In this document: positions 12,867 through 23,618 of the stretch, one piece after another
Position numbering within the stretch: the first letter of the stretch is position 1
How the letters are laid out: every line of letters starts with the position of its first letter
Assembly: GCA_965112735.1 (NCBI GenBank)
Contig: OZ218964.1
Span: 2,046,001 to 2,110,000 of the forward strand
Length of the DNA stretch: 64,000 nt
Direction: 5' to 3'
DNA from: Phaeosaccion multiseriatum
Taxonomy: Eukaryota; Ochrophyta, other classes
The notes under the pieces: generated by a model
Databases searched by the model: none
Told to the model about the DNA's origin: nothing
What the model saw: the letters and a program-made list of their open reading frames with translations, nothing else
Position numbers and translations under genes: made by a program

Positions 12867-15619
12867 GGCTGGGCCCTCAGGGACCCTGCCTGCAGATGAC
12901 CTCCCAGTCCGTGCTCCCTTCTACGGAGGAGGTGTCAGCTTGAAGGATAAGGCCCGGCCTACTTGTGAGCAGCACGCCGAGGGAGCATTGTCTGAGTCCG
13001 CGCTGCCTCTGGTGTTTACCAGGTGCGGTGGTTCCCTTGGCGCTTCTCTGGCAAAGCTCTCGCTCAGCCAAGGCCTTCTCTGACGTCACTTCGCCATTTC
13101 CCCTCTCAGGGCCGAGAATGTTGACGTGGGGCCTATCAAGAGCCTGCTCACGGGGGAGAGCGGACAGCGGTATTGGAGCGAAGAGGAGCACGGAAAGAGC
13201 AATGTGCAGCTAGTCAGGCCTGCCCACGACCGCTGGGGCATCAAGAAGGTAGGGAAGTATGTGGCTCTGTATGGGCTGCCTCGCTCGCGATGTCTAATAG
13301 ATGGGACTGTTTCCTTTGACACTCTGTGCACAGGCGGTCTTTGTGTTTTGCGACGACAATCTGGAGCAGGTGTACCGCTTCCCCTGGTGGAACGATACGG
13401 CGTGGCAGGAGGCGCTGCGTCCCGTCTTCGAGTCTATTCAAGTGGACCCCCACCGGGTCTGCCGCTGCCTGTTGGCATCTATGCCTCCAGGTGGGAGTCC
13501 CGTGTAGGCCCGTTCGTGGTCTGCTGCTTCTTTGTAGCGCGCAGACCCGCCCCGCCGAAGGTCCCTCGGTTCAGTTCCTCGATACGTCCTTTTGTCCAGA
13601 GCTCTTGATTCAAGATGGCGTTGTCCCTGCTACCCTCCTCTTTCTGCTCTGGTTGGCCTGGACTGGATCAGGCTGCGTCATTCCTGTCCACCACGACACG
13701 GGGCACTGGGTGCAGCACACCCACCGCGTCCATGTGCCCATCATGACCGACAGCGCCAAGGTGTGCTTCCAGGTGGGCGTTGATGAGGAGAACATGCAGA
13801 GGATCTTGTTTGAAGAGGGGAGCGTGATTGAGCTCAACAACCAGGGCAAGCACGCAGTCACCAATGGCTGGGATCAGTTTCGTGTACATCTCATCTTCGA
13901 CTATGTAGATGCGTACCCTTTGGCGATCAAGCAGCTGTCGCCTGGGGAGCGTTTGTTCCAAACTCGAAGGACCATCTTGGCAGAGGTGCGTGGCGTGTCG
14001 GAGCCGTCAGGAGGGAGGGCTTTGGGGGTGAGGCGAACGAAGGAGGCTCAACACCAGCCCTTGCCCCCTCCACTCCGCCTCCCGCTGCTCTGTCTCGCTC
14101 TGTCATTCTTCAGAGCGACCTGCCGGCGCCCAAATTTCCCGCGTTCATCATCCTTGGGGCACAGAAGAGCGGGACCACCTCTCTGTACGAGTACATAAAC
14201 CAGCATCCTCTCGTGGTCAGGGCCAACAGGCGCGAGACGCACTTCTTCGACTGGAGATGGCCCGCGCACCTCGAGCAGCCCGAGGACCAGCTGGCCTTTT
14301 ACAAGAAGTAAGGGAGGACGAGGTCTTTGCCTCTAGTTCTGCTCAACTGTCTACTCCCCTGGCACTCTTATACCTTGCTAACGAAAGGGCATGCTTTTCG
14401 TCTGTGCGCCCGCTGCCCGCCCAGGTTCTTTGACATGGCGCGGCTGAGCGAGCGGGCTTCTCTGGCCACTGGGGAGTCCTCGCCGTCCTACCTCTTGCAC
14501 TCAGACCTTGTCATTCCCCGCCTCAAGGCCCTGTGCCCGGACACGCCGCTCATCGTGACTCTCAGAGACCCGGTCAAGAGGTGAGGACAAAAGAATGAAT
14601 GGCACCATCTTGGCCCTCCCCCCTGCCTCTCTTTCTTGCCCACGCTCCTTCCCGCCCACCCCCTCCCACACACACACACGCAAGCAAGCACTGAGCTTCT
14701 CTGTACCTCTGCCTTGGACCTTCACACAGGGCCTACTCCCACTTCCACATGGCTACGGACCCCAATGGGACCATGGCGCAAAAGAAGATTCGCGGGCAGA
14801 GCGTGTGGAAGGATATGACGTTCGAAGAGGTAAAGAAAGAGCAAACACACGCACCACTTCCACGTAGCTGGCTTTCACCCTGTATGCCCTTCGCGGACCC
14901 CCCCCCCCTCTCTCTTTTCAGGTGGTCAGCCTCGAGTTGTCGGAGCTGCAGGCTGCAGGCATCACCGCCGGCAGCAGCGCGCAGGCCTTCTCGGCCAAGG
15001 TGCTGAAGGGCCTGCCCATGCATCACGGAGGGCACTCCCTGCTCGCCAGAGGCCTGTACGCCTTGCAGCTCGAGCCGTGGCTCGCTGCCTTCCCGAGGGA
15101 GCAGGTGGGTGGCGTCGGGTCTCCGTCCGTCTCTCTTTTCTGTCTCGGTCTCTGTGTGCCTGTCTGTCCGTCGTATGTCTCTCTATCTGTCTGTCGGTCT
15201 TCTCTCTCTCTCTCTCTCTCTTTATGTCTGTCTTATCAGTCTATCTGCCCCTCTGTCCGTTTGTCTGCCTACACACACACACACACCTGACCACCCTCTC
15301 GCCCGCCCGCCGCTCGTTCGTGATCCAGGTGAAGGTTGTGTTTCTGGAGGACATGTCTGGGCCGCTGGCTGTGCAGCAAACTGTGCAGGAGGTGTTTACG
15401 CACATCGGCTGTCTTCCCCCCGCGCGCATCCGCGACGCGACAGCGTCCAACACCCGCGGATACCCGCCCATGCGGCCGGAGACGGCGGACAAGCTGAGGG
15501 CGTTCTATGAGCCCCACAACGAGAGGCTGATGGAGCTGCTGCAGCGCACAGGCGGCCACCCATGGAGAGAAGGCGACAAGACGGCTCCCCAGGGCCAAGG
15601 AGCAAGTGTAGACATGTAA
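12865..15619 (+). CDS. Fused aspartyl/asparaginyl hydroxylase-like 2OG oxygenase and sulfotransferase
   Basis: Nine exons (12865-13022, 13110-13248, 13334-13490, 13672-13985, 14114-14307, 14425-14580, 14730-14829, 14922-15104, 15329-15619), with phases agreeing at every joint; 563 residues. Residues about 60-255 look like the aspartyl/asparaginyl beta-hydroxylase family of Fe(II)/2-oxoglutarate oxygenases: MPPG, then IPVHHDTG with the candidate metal-binding His and Asp, then HRVHVPI and a late LNNQGKHAVTN carrying another candidate His. Residues about 260-545 form a PAPS-dependent sulfotransferase: GAQKSGTTSLYEY is the 5'-phosphosulfate loop and TLRDPVKRAYSHF the 3'-phosphate site, as in heparan-sulfate-type enzymes. 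No signal peptide is obvious. Substrates are unknown. The fusion is within one continuous set of phase-matched exons. Confidence 0.88.
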
Positions 15620-15775
15620 TTAAAGTTATCCCCCCCCCCTTGTGTGCACTACACAAGACAAAACAGCAAATAGTATTCTACTTTGATACGAACGAAGTGT
15701 ATTCAGCAGTCCAGCCGGTACTTGAGAGGAGAGACTGGGCAGAGGTGCCCCAAGCTGGGGAGAGACACGGCCGTA

Positions 15776-17615
15776 TCATGCTGCTTCTTTTTCTTGGAAC
15801 TCATTGTAGGCCTGATTCACGGCCTCGAAGACACGCTGGGAGGGAGACAGAGGCCATAGACGAGGGACCAGGCGCGGCGTAAGAGGAGAGGATATGAGAC
15901 AGACTGCCAGTAATTGCACCCCTCAAGCCCTGCGGTGGCACTGCTCACCTTTGCAATGAAGCGCTTTTCGGAGTCAAGGTCAGCGCACTTGTCCGGATGC
16001 ACTACAAGCATCGCCTTCCGGTAGGCCAGCTTGACCTGTCGGCAGGTGTCGACAGGGAGGCAGAGCAAGGGGAGGGAACAAGGCAAGGCAAGGGAGTATC
16101 AGACTCAAGAGCAAGCAAGGAAGACAGACAGACATCTCTACGGCAGGCAGGCAGGCAGGCAGACAGGCAGACAGGCAGACAGAAGAGGAAGGGGCCTTGT
16201 CTGCTCACCCGGTCCGGCGGGATGAGGTCGGCCATGCTCGTCTCCTTCCACCTGCTGCCCTCGAACAGCACCGTGTGCATGGAGGAAAGGAGGGTGCGCA
16301 CGTTTCGCTTCTGGCCGTGGTCCTCCGCCCACACCAGGAGGCGGGCGTTGTGTTTTGCTTTGGCGGCGTCGAGCTCCACCTGTGATGTGCGTGCGAACAT
16401 GGTGAGCACAACGCGTGAGTAACGCAGACCGAGTGGGAGGAGAGCAGGCCGCCCTTGCCGAGACTCTGCTTCCCTCGCTCTCGCACCTGCTCCCGGTCTG
16501 CCTTCTGGTCGAGGCTCTTTTTGAACGCGACAGCTTTGCTCGTGTCGCTCCTCAGCTTGGCCTCTCTCTCTTCCATCTGCACACGAGACGCACCACACAC
16601 CGAGAACGAGAGAGCGACAGAGAGAGACACACACACGCATAGAGAGAGAAAGACTGAGGAGAGAGTGAGCGCCGATACGCGCATCGAGCACCAGAGTCTC
16701 ATTGGCAGTGGAGAGGGAACACAACACAGGGGGGGGCGCCCCATGCTCGATCGGCACCTTTCGCTTGACAAAGGCGCTCTTGCCGTCCTTGCTGGCCCCG
16801 ATGCTCGTCCCCCTGATCCCACTTGGCGCATCTACTGCAGTTGTGTTCTTGTTGCTGGCAGCCTCAGCGGCGTCGGCGGCAGCGGGAGGGTTTGTGGCGC
16901 CCCAAGAGGGGTGCACGCCGCTGAAGGGGGGGGTGCAACCGGAGACTCGTCAGAAGGAGAATTCGACAGTACACAGGGCACAGGGTACACAACTCACCCT
17001 TCGGCCACCGCGACTGGCGCCGCTGATTTACGACCTGACGGTACAGGGCTGCATGACCGAGCGAGGCGCGAGGGGAAAGAAGCCGGGAGGGGGGGGGTGA
17101 GAGGAGGGCGAGTCCAGGTACCACACAGAGAAGCAGCACGGGACCAGCAGACGCACCTTCCCCCTGTGAAACTGAGCACGCCATGCGCAGGCTTGGCAGC
17201 TGCTTCTGCCCCCGTCGCCTTTGCAGCAGGGGCATCTGCAAAGATCTTCATGGGAGTCGCTAGCGACGGAGAAGCCGCTGCGGCGCCGGACGACGACCCG
17301 TACAAGAACGAGTCCAAGTCATCTGCGGCCTTGGCGTGAGGGGCCGCGGGACCGGAGGATACTGTTTGAGCAAGAGAGAGCGCACGGAAGAGGACGAGAG
17401 GGTGACAGGGTGAGAGGCCCGCAGATGCGCCCATACACCCCCCTCTCCTTCTGTGGCGCCCTACTCACCTGGCCCTGCTGGGGGCTTGGGCAGCAGCCCT
17501 CCACGACTGGCCCTCGCCCCCCCCCCGGCAGAGGGGTTGTGTGAATGCGTGGCCGGCGACGCAGAGCGGGCTCGACTAGGCACTGCTGCAGCCCCGCGCT
17601 CCGTCTGCCTCCGAA

Positions 17616-17658
<43 letters not shown>

Positions 17659-18721
17659 GGGCTGCTGGCTCCCACCCTGCTGTTCCGAGGTGGAGGAAGG
17701 AGGAGGACGGGGAAGAGGAGAGGAATGGAGTGATCTCGATCCCTGGCTGTGCTCCTTCTGCTGCTGTTGTGCTGAATGCGGTTGCGATTGTCGATGTTGC
17801 GCAGGTTTTGGTGCAAATTGTTGTGCTAGCGGCTTGCCGAGGAAGCTCTTGGCTGGCGAAGGCGCGGAGTCCCGAGGGGCGGGCTGCCGTGCATCGCTTC
17901 TAGCACTTCCCACCTTCGCGGCACAAGAGAGATGGAGGAAGGGACATGTGAGATGAGAGCAAGCGACGCAGAGAGACGGCGGCAAGGCACCTCCCGAGCC
18001 AAAAGGCCCTCAGCAGCATGGGCTGCGCTCTGCTCTCTTACCGCGGCAGGAGGCCCGTCGCTTGGCCTGTAGGAGCTCGCTGGCATGTCTGAGATCGCTG
18101 CTTTCCGCCTTAGACGCAGGGGCCTTGGCCGAGGAAGCTGAGGGGAGGGGGGAGGAGACAAGGGGGACGAATGAGGCTCAGAGCTAGCCCACCTACGGCC
18201 CAAGGGCCCGGCCAGCCTCGTCACAGCTGGAGCGACTCACGCTGTCGAGCTGCAGAACCTTGGCGCACACCATGTCGTCGAAGCGAGGCAGGACGGCGTC
18301 GGCCTTGGAAATATCCTGGGAAGAGGCAAACGAGTGGATGTATGGGCATAATAGGCACTGCTCACACCGTCAACGGAGGGCAAGTGAAAGCTGCTGTGCC
18401 CTCTCCCAAACCTTTGTGCCCAATGAGCTGCACGTACCTGCCATGCATACTCTGAGAGCTGGTCCTTGACTCGGAAGCGGAAATGATACCGGCCCTTTCC
18501 TCGCATGGGAAACCATTCCAGAAATTGTCGCAAGCGCACTTCATTGGTGGCTCCCTTCACCTATTGGAGAACGTCCAAACAAAGATTTAAAAACCGCGAA
18601 GCCACCACATACTCGGGGATCTCCTCCATCTTTTCCTCACCTGGAAGGCGTTGGGGTGAGCTTCGCTCTCTCCTTCAAGCCCTTGGAGGAAGTAAAAGAC
18701 CCACACCCCCGATCCCGCCAT
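15776..18721 (-). CDS. DIX-domain plus auxilin-type J-domain protein
   Basis: Twelve exons on the minus strand (18721-18641, 18560-18438, 18315-18241, 18137-18042, 17913-17469, 17361-17157, 17048-16998, 16920-16758, 16576-16487, 16379-16209, 16035-15949, 15835-15776), 548 residues, all phases consistent. Residues 1-93 follow the DIX pattern of Dishevelled/Axin: VFYFL near the start, VRLRQFLEWF, GRYHFRF, then DAVLPRFDDMVCAKV. DIX domains assemble head-to-tail into polymers. The middle is disordered and Gln/Pro/Ser-rich, with a 13-Gln run. The C-terminus (about 410-548) matches auxilin/GAK J domains, with RTLLSSMH, W, and HPDK at about 513-516; the HPD motif calls Hsp70 to remove clathrin coats. 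The 18137-18042 exon was set by phase alone and is the least certain. Neighbouring genes give no functional hint. Confidence 0.85.
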
Positions 18722-19427
18722 TCCCACACCTCCAGCCTCCAGCAGCCTCTCGCTGCTCCTGCTGCTCCCGCTGGCGATGCGCCACAAAAAGCTACTCAAA
18801 AGGAGAAGGGAAGGGGGCGGACAGTTTTCTTTTAACTCGCAGGAGGTGAGGTGAGCTGTGCTCAGCAAGAGGCAGGGGGCGGAAGGAAGGCGCCAGTAGG
18901 GGGCCCTCCCCCCATTTACCTGCGTCAGCGAGTCTATGCACCCATATCAAGAAGAGCGGTTGTTCTAACGATTGTGTCTACTATCATAATGGTGGAGTGG
19001 AGTTAAGGCTGTACCGAGGTGGAGAGAGACGATAGAGGACGTGGAGAGAGAGGTGGAGAGAGATGGGGAGAGAGATCGGATTTGCCTAAAAGTAACGTCC
19101 CACGCGAGGGTCGCCAGCCTGTAAACCACCAAACTTGTCTTGCGCGCCTCCATCTCCATCGCCGAGTTGAGTCGTTCTTGTTACGCTCCCCAGGTAGGGG
19201 TGGGCAAGGGGAGTGGAATACGACCCTCAGAGTCTTCGGTAACATTATTTGTTTCTCTCCCCCTTATTTCTTTGAGTGGTTCCTTAGCACATTTTAGCAC
19301 ATTTTAATCGCCTGCCCGCCGCCATTGGTCAGCCGAAGCTGCCTGCCTGCCGGAGAAGCGCTGGTCTGTAAATAGGAGAGGGCGTTGCGTCGCGCCTCCT
19401 CCTCGTGTGCTCCATCCAACCCCATCA
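18722..19427. other. Upstream region of the DIX-J gene
   Basis: About 700 bp with no convincing coding frame. It contains a purine-rich tract of GGAGAGAGA-type repeats at about 19018-19078 and probably the promoter and 5' leader of the minus-strand DIX-J gene, plus the 3' flank of the M41-like gene. Nothing else can be named. Confidence 0.4.
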
Positions 19428-19542
19428 TCAACCCCTGATACACTATCCGCTATCGCCGGCGCCAGCCGGCGCGCTATCCGCTATCGGCCGGCGGCCGATA
19501 GCGCGCTATCGAGAATGTTGGCGAGAGTGTATCAGGGGTTGA
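19428..19542. repeat. 115-bp inverted-repeat (fold-back) element
   Basis: The ends are a perfect 17-bp inverted repeat: TCAACCCCTGATACACT at 19428-19444 and its complement at 19526-19542. The interior is GC-rich and holds nested palindromes such as CTATCGGCCG with GCGGCCGATAG. It lies 3 bp beyond the stop codon of the minus-strand M41-like gene, inside that gene's 3' UTR. It could be a MITE-like element or an RNA 3'-end hairpin; no target duplication is clear. Confidence 0.75.
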
Positions 19543-19545
19543 CCA

Positions 19546-19837
19546 TCAACCCCGCTCTGTTACCCCTGCCCTCCTCTGAGTGTCCTCGATGGCCTGAATG
19601 CACTCCGTCACACTGGCGCTCCGCTCGAAGGCCCCACACAGCGCTTCGAAGGCCTCCGGATTACTGGTCAAGTAGTTGTGCGCCATCACGGCCCCGAACC
19701 TCACCCTGTCTCGTTGTTGGCGCGCCGAGAAGTTGTTCCCACTCGCCCGCAGAATCTCTTGTAGCTGTGAGAGATCCGCGAAGCCTCCCTGAGGAGTGTT
19801 GTGCACGGCGTGGCAAGTCAATACATTGCGTCATTGT

Positions 19838-19880
<43 letters not shown>

Positions 19881-20440
19881 CTCACCTCGCTCGTTCCGTA
19901 CTCCAGAGTCTCGGCAACAATGCCCCCCATGCTCACGACGGCCAGCCGCATCAGCTGCGCCTCGTCCATGGTGCCGTCGCTGCTGCTGCTGCTGCTAGAG
20001 ACGGGGAAGAACTGTACTGCATTGTTTATCGAGTTGACCGAGTATTCTGATACCGGCAGACCGACCAAGTACCCAACGAGGAAGTGCCCAGCCTCATGGC
20101 GGATTAGCCGCCTTCGCAGTTCCGGGTTTAACTTTCTCGCTGTCAGCACCAACGATCTCTGCAGAAACTCGGGTGCGACGATCCCAGCCCCCAGAAACGC
20201 GAAGGGCAGCAGGAGCAACACGGAGCTCGTGGTGTAGCGAACTAAGTCCGACGCTGGGAGATACTGGGTGACAGCTTCGGCATGGGTGACAATGGGGGGA
20301 AGAGAGGCGGAACAACGCTGTAAATCTCTCATCTCGTCTCAAGAGCCCACGCCGGCCCTTGTCACTGCACCTGTTGAGGACACGAATGAGAAGGCCAACA
20401 GCCCCACGGCGAGCTTCCAGATTGTGTCAATGTCTCTCAT
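19546..20440 (-). CDS. M41 (FtsH-like) metallopeptidase without AAA domain
   Basis: Three exons (20440-20371, 20253-19886, 19788-19546), 226 residues. The first 60 residues hold hydrophobic stretches (LAVGLLAFSFV and SSVLLLLPFAFLGAGIV), probably membrane or signal segments. LIRHEAGHFLVGYLVG at about 74-88 is the HExxH zinc site of the M41 family. The C-terminal part is helical and similar in pattern to FtsH protease domains. No ATPase domain is present and no exon could be found that would add one, so this resembles the small plant and algal plastid proteins that keep only an M41-like domain. A third zinc ligand was not identified with confidence. A CT/GA dinucleotide run fills intron 2. The start codon at 20440 is the first in frame after an upstream stop. 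Confidence 0.82.
19842..19877. repeat. (CT)n microsatellite in an intron of the M41-like gene
   Basis: An almost pure CT run of about 36 bp on the plus strand (GA in the sense of the gene). It begins shortly after the 5' splice site of intron 2. Confidence 0.9.
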
Positions 20441-20542
20441 TCCGTTCAATCTGATTAGGGGTGTGTTCGCGGCGGCGTGTTAGATAATAAAGCACAGATA
20501 GGCGACAAGAGAGGAGAATTGGGACTGTGGGCCATCTCTGCC

Positions 20543-20974
20543 TCACCCCAGTTTCTCCGATATGTCTCCACGGAGACCTGTGGCTATGCACATCTCGTTC
20601 AGAGTATACCTGTTTGGTTTTGGAGATGACGCAGCAGCACAGAGGTGAGTGGAGAAGGGGAAAAGGATATCTCTTTTAACTCACCTCTGGTAGAACATGG
20701 TCGTGCTATTGAACAGCTTTACGTGTTGCGCGTCCTTCAACGAGTTTAACACGTCGAGTACCCCGTCCATGTTGGTCTCATCAATATTTCTCTGTAGCTC
20801 TTGCCACTCTGCTCTTGATGCTGCTGGTGCTGCTGCTTCCGCTGCCGAGGATAGCCCTGTTCGGCTGCTGCTGCTGCGCGGAGAGCTCCACGCTCGGCAC
20901 GAGACCGGCGCGAACGCCTGCCCCCCCATTTCACCCAACAGGGCCAAAATGCCGAGAAGCATGAACAAAATCAT
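20543..20974 (-). CDS. Small plastid-targeted protein of unknown function
   Basis: Two exons (20974-20685, 20609-20543), 118 residues. The ATG at 20974 opens a strong signal peptide, MILFMLLGILALLGEMGGQAFAPV, whose GQAFAP is a near-perfect complex-plastid cleavage motif. A Ser/Arg/Ala-rich transit-peptide-like stretch follows to about residue 52. The mature part (about 65 residues) is polar and helical in look, including RNIDETNMDGVLDVLNSL and YTLNEMCIATGLRGDISEKLG. I do not recognise the family. The upstream neighbour at 21161 is divergent and also looks plastid-targeted, so the two may share a 186-bp promoter. An upstream in-frame extension exists but would bury the signal peptide, so 20974 is preferred. 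Confidence 0.75.
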
Positions 20975-21160
20975 GGTCTTTGAGGCGTTGAGGCCTCTGC
21001 CTTCTGCCTCTTTCACAAGAGACGATGATACTGTATATATATACAGAGACGATGACGAGACGACCCGTCGAAGTATTGGCATTCGAATCCAAGGTCACAG
21101 ATGTCAACGTATTGTCTCTTATTTTCGGGGCCCTTGTCCCCTTCTTCAAAGGGGCAGGGG
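20975..21160. promoter_or_regulatory. Divergent promoter region with TATA-like tract
   Basis: 186 bp between two divergent start codons. It contains TGTATATATATACAG at about 21031-21045, a symmetric TATA-like tract that could serve either direction. Assignment as a promoter is inferred from position. Confidence 0.45.
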
Positions 21161-22296
21161 ATGGTGGCCCAATGGGCATCCAAGCCTCCAGTGCTGTTGT
21201 TGCTGCTTTTTGTGCTCTCCCTTGGCCCTAGCGCCACAGCTTTTGTGGCACTGGCATCGGCCCGAGGAGGGGGGGCGGCGCGGTCTAGCGGTGTAAGACC
21301 TCTACGAGCTCTCCGGATCCCTTGGGCAGAAGGAACCTCTCAAGGGGCCTTCGTGGAGAGGGTTGCAGAGCAGGGGCAGGAGCGTAGGACGTTGGGGGAA
21401 AGGTTGGGACACTTGTTGGTGGATTGTAGATTGAAGGGTAGGGGTAAGGTGGTCGGGATGGAATGGGACTTGAAGAAGAAGATGCTGAGATTGAAAGGAT
21501 ACCAGGGGCTGGGCAATAGAAGCATTAGGGTCCGGTTTGACAAGTTTGTCCACGAAGATGTGGGCATTTTCGCAGGAGGAGAGGTTGTTCTGTCGCCCCT
21601 TCGTTACCAGCAGCCACAGGAGCAGGAAGAGGATCAACAACAGCAGCCAACAGCAATGAGAGGGAGGAAGAGGCAGAGGAGGCAGCGAGACAGCGGAGGG
21701 GGGCTGTATCTTGCGCAGGTGAACGCTAACGACGTGTCGGGAAAGGCACTTGGGGAGCTGGCGTGCTCTCTCCTCAACTCGATGTTTTCCAAGAGGCTTG
21801 GCAAGTTCTTTGTCAAACAGGTGCGTGGTACTGCAGGGAGCATTGGCACTGAGTGCAAAAGTCCCAACTCTCTTCCTCTCCCTCCTCCCTCTCTCTGCCT
21901 TCTCTCCGTTCCCCATTGTAGCTGCACTTTGAAGGCGACTGTGTGGTGATCAAGGGCCTACTGCAGAACCTCGGCAGGCTGCGTCCTGTGCCCTTCCGCT
22001 ACACCGCGAGAATCAAGAGCCCCGAGCCGCACACGCTCTCTCTCCAGAAGCAGGTGGTGAAGCTGCCCCTGCTTCCTATCCGCTTCCGACCGAGGAATAT
22101 GCTCATTGACCTAGGAGACGACGTCGTGATCAAGAGACTGCAAATTTGCCAAGACCGGCTAACATGCGAAGGGAGCTTCGTGCTTTCGCCTCCCGAGAAG
22201 GAGCACAAAACTGCCTTCAGTAGACGAAATCGGGCGCTTGACTTCAAGCACGACTTTGCCCGGGTGCTATCCTCAACTCTTCGGGCCTTGTTATAA
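21161..22296 (+). CDS. Plastid-targeted protein, possibly DUF2993-like
   Basis: Two exons (21161-21820, 21922-22296), 344 residues. The N-terminus MVAQWASKPPVLLLLLFVLSL...ATAFVALAS is a signal peptide with an Ala-Phe plastid cleavage motif. The body has a basic/Gln-rich loop (about 150-180: QEQEEDQQQQ, then RGRKRQRRQR) and a beta-rich segment with SIRVRFDKFVHEDVGIFAGGEVVLSPL and NDVSGKALGELACSLLNSM. This pattern recalls DUF2993/LmeA-type lipid-binding proteins of cyanobacteria and plastids, but the match is by eye and weak. A profile search would decide it. The gene is convergent with the RING gene, with a CATA microsatellite between them. Confidence 0.72.
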
Positions 22297-22314
22297 GTCG
22301 TGAGTGGTCTTGAT

Positions 22315-22361
22315 ATGTACATACATACATACATACAAACAAACATACATACATACATACA

Positions 22362-22395
<34 letters not shown>

Positions 22396-22434
22396 CACAC
22401 ATACATACACACATACATACGTACATACATACAG
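22315..22434. repeat. (ACAT)n microsatellite
   Basis: About 120 bp of ACAT/CATA tetranucleotide repeats with a few variants, between two convergent genes. The rest of the 22297-22599 spacer shows nothing recognisable beyond probable 3' UTR sequence. Confidence 0.95.
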
Positions 22435-22599
22435 GTAGTTTCAATTTTAATTTAATTTTAAAATGTAAGGAGCCGATGGGCGGTGTTCATTCGTGCTTAC
22501 CTCGCCTTGGACAACGGTACGCTGCTGTGCATCCAGCGGCTGCTACTGGTACTGTATCACCAACTGCTGCTGCTGCTCAAGGGCGCCTGTCCAGGCCGG

Positions 22600-23618
22600 C
22601 TACCCAATCGCTGGGAACTTACAAACAGGGCAGGTTGCGTTCTGCTCCAGCCAGGGGTCTATACACACGTCATGGAACTGATGCAGGCACGGGATAGTGC
22701 GCAGCTTCTCGCCCACCTCGAACAGCTGCAGGCATATGGGGCAGCTCTTCTTGAGCACGTGATGGTCGTCCCCCTGCACCTCGAAAGTGGGCAGGCGCAC
22801 GATCTCGCCCCTGCTCGCCCCGACGTGCGCAGGCGCCACGTTGCTCTGGTCCAGCTCCAGGAGCTCTGCGTAGTCGTCTCCGGTAAAGTCTCCGTCCGTC
22901 AGCAAGAGGCGGATTCTGGGCGCCAAGCGGGGAGAGGGGAGAGACGAAAACCGGATGGAAACTCAGGGAGGGTTGACTTCCTCGCAGCAAAAACTGGCCT
23001 TGTCCAGAGTCTCCCTCGCCACCCCCAACCCCCCCCCCCCCATGCACCCTCACCTCGCCAAGTCGAGGCTGGGATTGAGCCTCATCATGCGCTGCTCCAG
23101 CGCTCTCTGCGTCAAGGGTGCCCTCCGCCGCGCTCCTCCCCCGCGCCTCCCCCCTGACTGCTGCAGGATACGCACCAGGCGCACACAGCTGCCGACCAAA
23201 GTCAGCACTGGCCAGAGAGAGGAAAGGAGTGGTGGGACAAACCTTGTAAGCATAGACCTCCTTCCAGAAATGTGGCTTTCGATCCCACCCAGGCACGAAA
23301 GAATGACTCACCGCAGCATACCCAGCCGATGGACGCTCCACTAATCACCCCTCCGAAGACTATGGTGAAGAGCAGCAGCAGCAGGAAGAAACCGTACATC
23401 AGAAACACAAAGGTGGCCCTCCAGCTGATTTCGCCGGAGTGCACCAGACGCACCAGCTCCCAGATCCGCTGCTGTTGCCCCTGCTGCTCCTGGGCCTCCT
23501 CTGCATCTCTCAATCCTCCGCCTTCCCCGGGACGACCCCTTGCTCGCTCACCAGCCGTGCGCGTTGGAGACCCTCGGCTTCTGCTTCGGCCCTCCTCTAC
23601 GGCGGCTACAGCCGACAT
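22600..23618 (-). CDS. Membrane-anchored RING-H2 E3 ubiquitin ligase
   Basis: Three exons (23618-23312, 23207-23054, 22915-22600), 258 residues. A charged Gln-rich N-terminus is followed by a transmembrane region at about 70-102 (FVFLMYGFFLLLLLFTIVF and SGASIGWV) that continues across the intron into VLTLVGSC. The C-terminus holds a complete RING-H2 (C3H2C3) at about 211-253: CPIC, CLHQFH, C, then CPVC. The WxxxxxxCPxC spacing is typical of plant ATL-type and related ligases that bind E2 enzymes. The protein ends FPAIG soon after the RING. A GTAAGT word overlaps the last RING cysteine codon, but the only downstream acceptor would make a 36-bp intron, so the simple stop is preferred. Confidence 0.9.

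Noticed and set aside
22315-22434. Possible CRISPR-like array
   Set aside because: It is a simple tetranucleotide repeat without unique spacers. No array of equal repeats with unique spacers was seen anywhere in the window.
22570-22622. GTAAGT as a splice donor at the end of the RING gene
   Set aside because: The only acceptor that restores the last cysteine would give a 36-bp intron, far below the size of others here. The direct stop after FPAIG is simpler.
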